Shown here: piece by piece, positions 25,601-35,601 of the stretch
How positions within the stretch are numbered: position 1 is the stretch's first letter
How the letters are laid out: every line of letters begins with the position of its first letter
Assembly (NCBI GenBank): GCA_000708835.1
Contig: DF236969.1
Coordinates: 310,001-374,000 of the forward strand
DNA length: 64,000 nucleotides
DNA from: Klebsormidium nitens
Lineage: Eukaryota > Streptophyta > Klebsormidiophyceae > Klebsormidiales > Klebsormidiaceae
Direction: 5' to 3'
The notes under the pieces: model-generated
Seen by the model: only the letters and a program-made list of their open reading frames with translations
Told to the model about the DNA's origin: nothing
Database searches by the model: none
Position numbers and translations under genes: made by a program

Positions 25601-27187
25601 CCGCAAACCTTGCGTTGCTCGCATCGTCACATTCTTCCCGCTTCACGCCGGACCCAAGCGGGGCTCCGGTGGCCATTCTCACCACCCCGGGGGGGGCGAG
25701 AGTGGAGGTGTATCACCACTTTCCCGCATACGACGTCTTTAGAGAGTGCGACGTCTGCCTAACAACGGTAGGCATCCCAAATGGTGATCTAAAGATCTGC
25801 GAGATCGGATAAAATGGTCTTTCTTAGAGGTGGCGCCAGTGCACCCACTTGCCAGACGTGAGCAGAGCACGCTGGTCCACGTCATCCGGACCCGGGACCA
25901 CCAGCGTCGTTGCTAAAATGTGACCCATCTTGCGACGTTAGGGGAACACAACTCTCTTGAAATTTCTGATTGTGCAGCTTCGTGTCTGCGTTTGAGGCCA
26001 GCACCTTGATGCGCTAGAGCCATCTTGCTAGGTTGTGAAGCATGCGGAAGAACGTTCCCAAATGCCGGACTCGACATGGCTTGTAACACCTCTTCTTCTT
26101 AATGTACACGCGCTTTGGGATTGCAGAATATATTTGAGTTCGCTTTGTCCGTCTCCTCTTATCAGATTGGCACCAACACGGCGGAGCTGGGCTCTTTGGC
26201 GGTCCCCATGATTGTTGTGCTCCCAACGCACTCCCTCGAGGTCAGAGCGCCCGGACGTCTGCCGTTGCCACCTGTCAGCATGCCCTGCAATGCTCCAATG
26301 CTCTACCTTCTATTCTTAGCTGCTGTCTGGTTGCTTCTCCGCATGTTGAAACTGCGCTCATATGCTGGTGCATCGAACCCAAATAGCGTGGTATGCATAT
26401 CTGTCAATCCTCTTTCTCCAGGTCTTCCGTGGCGCGACCGGCGGCATCGGCGGGCTGCTTGCCAATCTTCCCGGTCCCGTTGGGGACGTGGCGGCGCGCG
26501 TGGTAAACGGGGCGCTGCTCAAGAGCGCCGGCTTCATCGCGTGGCCCAACAGGTGACCGAAACTTTTATGGTCGGGGGCGCCCGATGTCCAAATTTCCGC
26601 CGCGAAATTGCTGCCTATGCATGGATATCAATCTCTTCATCCTTCGTCAGCCTCTCTGAGAAAGGTCACGGGCTGAAGGCCGAAAGCCTCGAGGCGCAAG
26701 GTTTGGGTATTTTGCGGGCCCGCTTTGCTGCTTCAGAAGCTATCAAGTCTCGCATCGCCATCCTTCCCGGCACACAACTTACTCCGTACAGCAGAGGAAT
26801 AAAGCGTTGTATCCACACGTCGCGAGTCATGCAGACCAGTCACACCAGTTGGCAAAGAGACTCCTTTCTGGATCCCGTTCATCTGCTTCGTACGCCTCAA
26901 CGAGGTGCAGCGGAACCAACGGCGGTCAGTCCGGTTTTTTCAGGTGGGCCAAAGAAGCCGTTGTTCCTGAGCTGGTTGGCCGCATCGAACCGAACGAGGT
27001 GGCTGCCGTCGTGCTGGATCACATGCGGAATCCGGCAAAGCTACAGTCGATGAAAGAGCGGTTACGATCTCTGAACCAGGGCTTGGCCGGGGAGGCTGCT
27101 TCTGGAGAAGGAGCTGCCGAGCGGATAGCTCAACATATAAAAGACCTTTTGGAGCCGAGGGGACAAAAACCTTTGTTGAACGGATAG
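22650..27187 (+). CDS. Cyanobacterial-type lipid-A-disaccharide-synthase-like glycosyltransferase (GT19-like)
   Basis: Nine exons close in phase to 663 residues: 22650-23198, 23483-23563, 23828-23935, 24191-24258, 24565-25020, 25488-25767, 26166-26240, 26422-26552 and 26944-27187. The first 145 residues are poorly conserved and may hold a plastid transit peptide. The conserved part starts DIVILTNGPGEVAAWVKP, then VVLSPCPHAS, SFPEVDRCQ, EGWDWRKNGVSLFLGGDQF and LGYKTVLYAEEAVRW. The second half has FTVGILPGSKPAKLGLGVP, IGTNTAELGSLAVPMIVVLP, LLANLPGPVGDVA and EAVVPELVG. From memory this order matches a cyanobacterial protein annotated as lipid-A-disaccharide synthase; by the same recollection it differs from the canonical LpxB of proteobacteria and land plants. 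About 85 low-complexity residues (SEDRKAS to EQLKGH) are inserted between the two Rossmann-like halves. The substrate is unknown, and plastid lipid or saccharide synthesis is only inferred. Exon 1 runs without a break from a weak start region, so the ATG is uncertain. Confidence 0.88.
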
Positions 27188-27208
27188 GGTGTGCGTGCCC
27201 ACACCCTA
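27185..27208 (+). terminator. Hairpin starting on the stop codon of the LpxB-like gene
   Basis: A perfect 9-base stem, TAGGGTGTG and CACACCCTA, with a 6-base loop. The TAG stop codon is the first three bases of the stem. It would form at the very start of the 3' untranslated region. Whether it aids mRNA 3' processing or stability is unknown; the terminator label is the nearest category only. Confidence 0.4.
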
Positions 27209-27419
27209 AATGTGCTGGAAAGTGGCATGTATGAGTCGACTCGAGTTAGACATGAAAAGCTTTTGCCGGCCAGCGCACACCCCGCTCGTGCGGGCCGTTT
27301 GGATTAAGCATGTATGTCACTACCTTTGGGTGACGGTGATTCGTGCGGTGTGGGTGACAGCAACTGTACTGGCATGATCTGAGCATGCTGCGACCGCGCC
27401 TTGTCCCAACATTGCTGTC

Positions 27420-27650
27420 CGATGGAATTAGCGGGCACACACATGTCACGTACGGGGATTCTGGACTACGGAGTTTCGCGCAGTTTGGCGCGGTACCAGC
27501 TCGTTGGTACCCCGCCGGTACCATGTTGCGTGCATGGTGCGTACACGGTGGCACCATGAACGGTACTTGCAGACGAAAATTTTCAACTCACCGGTACCGT
27601 ACATATTTAATATGGACAACACGGTACCAGCAAACGAAACCCGCACAATT
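27420..27650 (+). repeat. GGTACC-rich dispersed repeat, copy A
   Basis: Begins near CACACATGTCACGTACGGGG and continues with at least six GGTACC-type words, ending around GAAAATTTTCAACTC. A diverged copy in the opposite orientation lies at about 28630-28840. No transposase or terminal repeats were found, so this may be a non-autonomous element remnant. Confidence 0.4.
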
Positions 27651-28629
27651 ACTCAGATGTTGCCCGGTTTTGGTAAGCAATTCCGCAAATAACGCTGCCT
27701 CTTCAAAGATGACTGGGCTCTTCAGAAGTTGCTCCCGGACCCCCGTGCAGGCTACCGGGGCCTCCCTCTGCAGCTGACTTCAGTGTTTCAGAGTAAGTCA
27801 GTGTGCCCGATCCGTTAGTCGGTACCTACCGGTACCGTAGTGGAGTCTGGACAGCATTTGACAGTCCTTACCTTCACTACCCAGGTACTACCTAGTGTGG
27901 TGTACGGTACCTAGCGGTCGGATCTTGGAAGTTGGGACAGAGCTCAGTTTGAAATTGAACCAAACGGATGTCGTGTCACTCTTTCAAGACTCGGCAACCG
28001 TCCGATGCGGCCCCTGCTTGTCTAATCTACGCCTCATGTAGATGCTCAAGAATCCTACGGTACCGTAGTAGAAATTTGGTACTGAAGTAGTACACTCAGC
28101 TAAGTAGGTACAAGGTGACAAGATGTGACTCGTGTTACCCTGCGGCCTCCTTTCCCTCAGGTGCTGCAAAATGAGCAAAAGCTCGTGCTTTGTGGTTTCT
28201 TTCTTGTCACTTGCTCTTAAAAGCTTTGCAAATGACCAGCTGAAAGCTTCTTATCCACTTGCATTGCCACTTGCCCACATGTTGAACATGTGATAATGTG
28301 AAGATTGAATTCAAGCGTTTATAGCTAGGCTTAGCAGCTCAAGGCAGCTCCATGCAACTCTCAGCTAGAAATGGGGGAGACATACAATCCTCTTGAGGGC
28401 GCTCCAAAATCAAGTTGCCGATAATCGGTATTGAACGATTTTCTCAGGTACACAAAGAAGCTCCAATGGAATCAAAAATGTCATCAAATGTTATACCCAA
28501 ATTCTTGAAGAGCCGCATTGATCATGTGTAAGAGGCAACTACGGCAGCCATTGTTGGTGATCCTGAGAACGATTTTGCTGCTTGTAAACCATGTCTGCTT
28601 GCAAGCTGCAAGCTCCATGCTCCGAATCC

Positions 28630-28840
28630 TAAATTTTAGTACGCTGGCAGTACGGTGTCAGTACGGTAGCACCGTACTGCGTCCTCGGTACCAGCCCGGA
28701 GTCACCATGGTTCAACCCCGTGAATTTACGATTCCGAACGGTACTTTCCGTACTGGTACTGCCGTGACACCGCGCTGGCAGCCCGCCGATACCGCGGAAT
28801 TTGAAGCTGGGAAATCCGCAAACGTGACATGTGCAGATCA
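28630..28840 (-). repeat. GGTACC/GTACGG-rich dispersed repeat, copy B (inverted)
   Basis: Read on the minus strand it starts CACATGTCACGTTTGCGG and runs through GTACGG/GGTACC words to an AAAATTTAGG end, paralleling copy A at 27420-27650. Identity is moderate and was judged by eye only. Confidence 0.4.
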
Positions 28841-29189
28841 TCATGAATCGTACAGATAGTACATTAAATTCACAGTGACGGCCCTCGCGGCCAAGAGGCG
28901 TGGGTCATGCAGCTTCCGACGGTGCATGGCATGCCAGATTTACATTTTCTACTAAATGCAAATCGATGTACCCTCTGTTCATCAACCCAGCGCATGCAAT
29001 ACACTACATCCTCCCACATGTGCAGTGCTTTAAGGTGAAAAGGCAGCGACAGCATCAGTCATGCAACCGCCCTCAAAAGCGCGCAATTTGCAGTAAGGCT
29101 AGGCTCAATAAATGCTGACATTTTGGCAAAAATTGTTGATTGCTATATCGTGCGGCGCATCAAGCGTCTGATGGCCGTGCTCGCTCGTG

Positions 29190-32100
29190 CTACACAATCG
29201 CCTGCATTCTCTGGTGCTGCATGTCTCGCAATTCCCATCGCACCGGACCGCCCTCCTCCTGCTTCTCGGGGGCAACTTGCTGCATGGCCCAACCGTAGAA
29301 AACTGTGTGGATCTCGTCCTGCAAAAGACCCAAACCCTGTCAGTGCGAAGCCTGATAAAAAGCAGGGTTGTTGCAATAACATAATTTCCGGAGGATGTTA
29401 TGAAAGTACAATATCAGCGAGCATGGCTGTCTTCGGCCCATTTATAAGAGAATGAGTAGCAACACTTTTCGCAGAATACCCCCGTCCTCTTTGTTCTAAC
29501 ATCCGAGCTCAGAAAGCTGTCGCCGGATCTGGTCCGCTCACGGTGTAAACAAACCAAGTATTGCGTCCAAAGGCTGCAGTCAAGCTTCATCTGGCCGTAG
29601 AAACATGCCGCGGCCCTTTATTATGGCTGAACGACATAATCGAATGGCTCCGCAGGCTGTACGAGTACACGGAGATGCACTCACCGGCGCCCCCTCGACG
29701 ACCTTGCCAAACCGATCTCGTATGCAGAAAATTTGTTGTGTCGAAAACTGCACGAAACCAGTGCCCAATAAGCGACTGACAACCACAAGTACTTGCTCTG
29801 CTTGCTCCACAAACCAAGATGGGCGAACCAGACAGCGCTTCGCGAAAAATGCGAGGAGTTCATTGCTGCCACACACACACAGCACCCAGAGTATCGGGCC
29901 TTACCCCGATGATGATCATGGGCTCCCCACCCACCAACTTGACGTCACGCAGCATCGCCTCCGAAATGTGGAGGATCTGTCAGCACACAAACGTAAGAGG
30001 AGTTAAGAGCCTGCTCATTAGGCCTCAAGAGGAAAGAGATTTCTGCAAGCGCGAGCGATGCTTTGTCGAACCGGGGCGTCTGGACGCTGAGACTTCTTGT
30101 GCCATTGTCGAAGTTGATAATCAATCCAATCCCTAAGAGTTGCTCGTTGACGTAGACAGTGCGTCCAGAACATAATGTAACAGTCAATGATCGTAGCGTT
30201 CGGATGAAGGACCCCGCTATCTGACAGGTAAGGTCACTTGGGGTTCGGCTTGGATTGCAGCTTCTTCAAAGCTGGTACTTCAACCGGTCCGGTTGTGTTT
30301 CTGGAAACCAGAAGAAACGACTATGCGACGCCCGCTTTCTTCGCAACCACTTCTCGACCCAAAGCCCCGAATGCCCCACAAGCGCACCTTGAACTCGGGC
30401 GTGACCCCCAGCGCGTCGAACGCCTTCCGCTCCCCGCGCGCGCGCTGCACGACCTCGTCCGCGCACAGCTGGGCCAGCGCCTCCAGGTCCCCCCCCAGGT
30501 ACGCGAGCAGCACGGGGCGCACGTCTTCCTGGACGTCCGTCATGAAGTCCGGCAGCGAAAACGTCGGGTCGCGCCGCCGGATCGCGACCATGGCCATCGC
30601 GGACGGGGTCTCGCCGAACAGCCGCTCGTTCATATCCTGCAGCCGTGAGGAGCGGCAATCCGTTTATTCTGACGCGTATCGAGCACAATTGGTAAGGACG
30701 GGCAGTTCCTAGAACCTGAGGGAGAACAGGAGAATGCGGGGAAATCCTTTGGTTGGAAAGGAGCGACATGGCGGATGCGCCAGTGTGGTGACAGCCTAGT
30801 TCAACGAAGTAGTCTGTGGCGACAGCTGGCGTCTCCGACCGACAATCATACGAGCCCGCTCATGCCATCCCCGTTTCGCGACGCCGTCCCAGGAACAAGG
30901 AGTTGTCAGAAATCATAACTCCTCCTGAGATGCTCGCCTTGCCGACACCCAATTCTAATCAGTCAAACTTTCTTTGCCGTCGTTTTCTCTCTCCCTTTCT
31001 TAGCTGAGTATTTCGCTCATGCTTCTCCCTTGCTCTCAAAAAGTCCCCTCGTCCTTCGCAGCCTGCTCAATTGAGTGCGGTCCGTCGGCTGGGCCTCGTT
31101 TCCCAGACTCGCTCCTTACCAGCCCCGTTCCCCAGACTCGCTTCGTTTTCTTGTTTCCTGTTCAAAGTCTCTTCATCTATCCTTGCTAGTATTCACCTCC
31201 CTTCATTCGACAGGCTCCAAAATTGCTTTTCCGGATGCACTCCACAGACTGGGTCTCGTTGGACCTTCACGTTTTCGCCTCAAAGCTTGTCAACAAAAAG
31301 CTGTGCACTTCGTGACTGCTGGTTGCACTCCGTTCTCAACCGACTCGTACGTTCCATTGGCTCTGGTAAAATACTCACCCGTATGCGCTCCACAGTGGGG
31401 CTGGAGCTGATCCCCCATCTCCCGTTTGTTGCTCATTTCCTTTGGAACCTTTACATTCCCCTTCAATGGGTCTCGTCGAGTCCTGCAACGTTCGTCTCAC
31501 GCCATTCCAAACCTCGATGATCTCTAGTCAGACTAGTGAGGAGTCGCTCACCCGGATCCGCTCCACGGTGGGGCTGGGGCTGGTCTCCCACTTCTCCTGC
31601 ACGTCCTCCACAATTTCCTGCCCCTTCTGCAGCACCGGCTTTGCGAAGTTTCCCAGCCCCGCGATCCGCTGGAACACCAGGTTCTGCCGCAACCACTCGT
31701 AAATCTGCTCGCGCCGCCGCTCCCACGCGCTCTGCTTCTTCGGAAGGATCACCACCGACGTCGCGTCGCTCTTGGGGCCCAGCTTGGCCTCTTCCGCCGC
31801 TGCAAATGAGAAGTATCCTCAAATTTGGTAATGATAAGCCCAAGTTAAGTTCCTACTGAATCAACCTGCCTACGACGGGTGAGATCAGCGAGGGGGATTC
31901 GAGGATGGGCACGGGGGCAGAGCAGGTAAATGTTTGGGTGAATATTAGTATCAGCTTCGTTCTTATTGCAACTTGAGCGTACGAAAACTATTTGAAGAAG
32001 TCATCTAGAGAAGGGTCCCAGGATTAACAAGAAGGACTTGGGGACAAAAACGACCGAGGCGAGAGGCGTGCTAACTGTGCAAGCGAATCGAAAATGGAAC

Positions 32101-34479
32101 GGCTTAAATTTCGACACGACTGAATAGCGGTGAGACCTCCACAAAAGTGAGACTTTTGAGCATGAAATTCATATTGGACTCCCTTGGTCGCAGGCACGGA
32201 CTCACGCGTGAGCTTCTTGCAGCTGCCATAACGTATCTTATATATCTTGCTTCTTCCTTATATTCGCCCTGTTCGTGCACCAGCGCCCCACACTTAGACC
32301 GGAGGGAGGACGAGAACCGCTTAAGAAGACGAACGGCTTCCCTTAGAGGAAGGCACTGGGAGTCCTTCATCCGTTTCTGACCGAATGCTTAGCAAAAGGC
32401 AACATTCCTATGGCACGCATTTCAATCAAAGTAGTCACACAATCGCAGTCTCACCTTTTGCCTTTTCCCGCTCCTCGACCTCCTCCGGCGTCAATCGTTT
32501 CCGCGGCTTCCGCCGGCCGCTGCCCGACAGCTCCTCCTGCACAAACTGCGCACCCTGCCGCACGCTCTCCAAAATCTTCGTTCCGCGCACCCTCTCAAAG
32601 GCGCCTGCCACCGGAGTCCATGCGGAATTGGCCACCTGCAGACATTGAGCACGCAAGTGCTGAGGCTCATGGCGCCAGGCACCAACGACTGAGGGAAGAA
32701 GGCACAGAAAAAGAGATTGGCAGAGCAAGCTTCGGGTGAATGCAGACGCGCAGACCCCTGATAGTAGGCAGAGAAGGGAGTGAAGCCAGAGATGGGGCCT
32801 TTCGAAGAACTAAATAGTAGCAGCAACGGAAGTGGGCAAGCCAAACTTCTCCTGAATGAAGACTTCTATCAAAGAGTAGGGTGATCAGCTGGAAGTGCAG
32901 CTACTCTGCAGAAGGGAGAATCCAGATTCTAAGCACGCACCTGCTGTGCTCGCTCCCAAGGGCTCGGCCCCTCTGTCGCACTAGACCCCGCTTCTGCCCC
33001 TGAAGGGCCCCCCTCCCCCTCAACCTTTTGACTCCCCCCCTGTGCATCTTCTCGAGAGCCCTCTGCTTCTGCCTCTACTTTCGGCCCAGTCTCTGCCTGC
33101 GACTCGTCCCTCGTCTTTCCCTCTTCTTTTCCCGTTGTTTCGGCCACATGCTCGTTCCCATTGACAGCCTCACTAACCGTCTCCTTTGCAGCTGCCGCAG
33201 CTTGCTCAGATGCGGCGGTGCCCTCAGAAGTGGTGACCCGCTGATCTGGCCGCAGGGTCGCAACCCGCTCTTTAACGGAGCCACTGGCCTCAGTGACCTT
33301 TTCCTTGACCACCGACGAAACCTGGGAGCGGCAGGAAATACCTTTCCGTTGAGCACGGTCCCGGGCAACGGTCAACCAAAAGGACAACAGCCGGTGTTGG
33401 AGAGCGACCACAAATAGGAGGTGTGATCAAACCGGCAATTGGACATTCTACAGGGAAGAGGTTATCAAAAAGGGGGAAACAAGAGACTGGCGCCTTACCT
33501 CCTTTGCCTTGGCGGCAGCCTGTCTGCTGGCTGCGTCGACCTTCTCGAGCGTCTCCTTGGTGCTGGATAACACAATAAAGTCAGGATGACGCACTTACAG
33601 ATCTTACAAAGTGACATGCTCGTGAGAAGGCCAAGAAATTGGTACTGCAAGCAGCCAGATACCACCTTCTTTTCATCAAGGCATGTAAGAAGATGTGACC
33701 AGTGGTGGTAGGACTCGCTCACCTCTTTCTCAGGCCCTCTGTCCTTTCACGGAATTCCTTGATGGACTGCCGCAACTCCGGATTGCTGCACAGAAAAACA
33801 AATGCTGCTCATGCCATACTCCGTAATTTCATGGATACACGGTAAGTCCAGAAGCGGGCCGATCGCTCATTACATCCGCCAAAATAGAAGACGCTGAGGC
33901 ACACCACCCTTTCATCGGACTGGCAAGCGCTTGCCCCAACCACAACTATCATTCGGGCAGCCACTTCCACCGGCTAAGCTGTAGCCCATCAGATCTAACT
34001 TGTACCTGAAACTCTGCTCAATAACCCAGTGCACGGCCGAACAGCAGATAGTAATAACGCCAGCGATGGGTCGAATGCGTCCTTTCCGCAGCGCGCAATC
34101 AGTGCAGCAACCAACAGTTACCACCGCTCGTTGACATACGTGGCAGATCTGTAGGAAGCAGAATAGGTCACGCACCTCTCAACTTCGCCCTTTACACGGT
34201 TGATGACGTCCCTGATGAAACTGAGCGACCGCTGGCCCCCGACTTGATAGCGGACCTCCTCAGGGCCGTGAAGACTCGCAAGCTGCAAGCAACTTCTGGC
34301 GTCAGGCACTTAAGATTTCAAGGACATGCAACAAATTGTTGTAGCAACAGGAGCAAGCGCTTTCCGTATTTCAGAAAGCTCGCAAAATCCGAGGGCCTCA
34401 CCTGCGGCGCCCTTTGCCGAACAGCGTATTGCAACGATCTTCGGGCAAGGGACGCTCCCTGCTTGCTCCTAGAAAGCAT
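29190..34479 (-). CDS. TIM44: Mitochondrial import inner membrane translocase subunit Tim44
   Basis: A matrix-side scaffold that tethers mtHsp70 to the TIM23 channel for protein import. Eleven exons on the minus strand: 34479-34402, 34282-34176, 33785-33723, 33562-33499, 33321-32941, 32635-32455, 31799-31552, 30636-30388, 29976-29905, 29747-29685 and 29318-29190. All phases close, giving 544 residues. The N terminus (MLSRSKQGASLARRSLQYAV) is a typical Arg/Ser presequence. Then come RSLSFIRDVINRVKGEVE and NPELRQSIKEFRERTEGL, the conserved Tim44 start. The C-terminal Tim44 domain has DMNERLFGET, RRRDPTFSLPDFMTDVQ, ILHISEAMLRDV, FSTQQIFCIRDRFGKVVEG and DEIHTVFYGWAMQQ. The fifth exon (127 residues) adds an acidic, Ala/Glu/Ser-rich stretch longer than I recall from land-plant Tim44. 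The gene is head-to-head with CFAP206. Confidence 0.96.
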
Positions 34480-35601
34480 GATGCCTTCACTGCTCCAATA
34501 CCTCCGCCAAAACCAGCTGCTACTGGCGGCTGAAAGTACATCTATCGTATGTGAAGGAGTTAAGTGTTGAGGAACGACACCCCAACACCTTGTCGTCGCC
34601 AGCTTTGCCAGGTCCTGAAGGGGGCCTGGATTGTGCGCGCGTCGTCAGGCGAGCACGAGGCCCGGGGGCGTCGGCGAGGCTCGGTCAGTTTTGACGGTTT
34701 GTATTCTAGGCGCGTAATACCAAAGTTATGCATAATTCGGTTCCGCGCGCGTGGTGGGTGATTTCAGTCGGCCGCACGCAAAGTCAGCTTAAAGAGGGCG
34801 TCTACGCAACGTCATCAACCGGCCACTTTTAGCAGGGCCCAGTGCAAGGGGCACAACCTCTGATACCAACTTCTTGGCGACAGACCACCATAAAACCATG
34901 CTTCGATGTCGCTGTGTGACGTCAGGCGTTCAGGGTCCCGAGACGCCCATGCACTTTGATGAACCAAGCAAAAATGCAATAATATACCTATGTAGCAAGG
35001 CTTGCTCGCTTGCTTGATCGGAGCATCAAGTTTAAAAGTCTGGCGTGCGTCTTCAAGGTGGCTTAGAGCATTTTCAACGAGGAGTGGAAGGCTGAAGCGG
35101 TGAGGGCTACTGAGTAGGATGCAGGGCTTTGCTTGAGTTCCGGCCACTGAAAAGCATTATGCAATTGCGTGCTCTTCTTGGCTTATCTACGGGCATTCTG
35201 CCAGTATATGGCTGGGGTACCAGCTTAGCACACGCAACAGCTGACCGAGAGCTCACCATTGCGGGCTCAGTCGCTGCTGTCGAGCCTCACCGGCAATCTT
35301 CCTCTTGAAAGTGCGCACTCTTGGAGAATATCTGCTGGAGGATCCAGTTCTCGTACTACTTGCTCATAGCCACTGATCCAAACCTCTCTGCTACATGTCA
35401 TTAGGCTGGCATGCTTACCGCAAAAGGACAGTGTCTTTTGTAGCCCAACGCCGCTGCAGATGTCCTGCCACAGACTTTGAGATGCTGATCAGGAGCGTTA
35501 CGAAGGTCTGATCCCGAAACAAAAGAGCGCAGAGCGTGCCCAGACACCTCAGCTTCAGGGGAGCGTAAACTGCAGGGGAGCGTGTACTGCAGTGAAGCAT
35601 A
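34480..35601. other. Divergent promoter interval of TIM44 and CFAP206
   Basis: 1.1 kb between the two start codons. No coding sequence, RNA gene or named motif is recognised with confidence. Confidence 0.5.

Larger units (their letters stand above)
27209..29189. other. Intergenic region with repeat remnants
   Basis: No gene is recognised between the convergent ends of the LpxB-like gene and Tim44. The region is dominated by GGTACC/GTACGG words at 27470-28090 and 28640-28780, annotated separately as repeat remnants. Confidence 0.5.

Noticed and set aside
13168-27187. Recent bacterial contamination in the assembly
   Set aside because: Both glycosyltransferase genes contain spliceosomal introns with exact phases and are mixed with eukaryotic genes.
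30266-30769. 167-codon minus-strand frame as a gene
   Set aside because: It is out of frame with the Tim44 exon at 30636-30388, whose protein matches the family.
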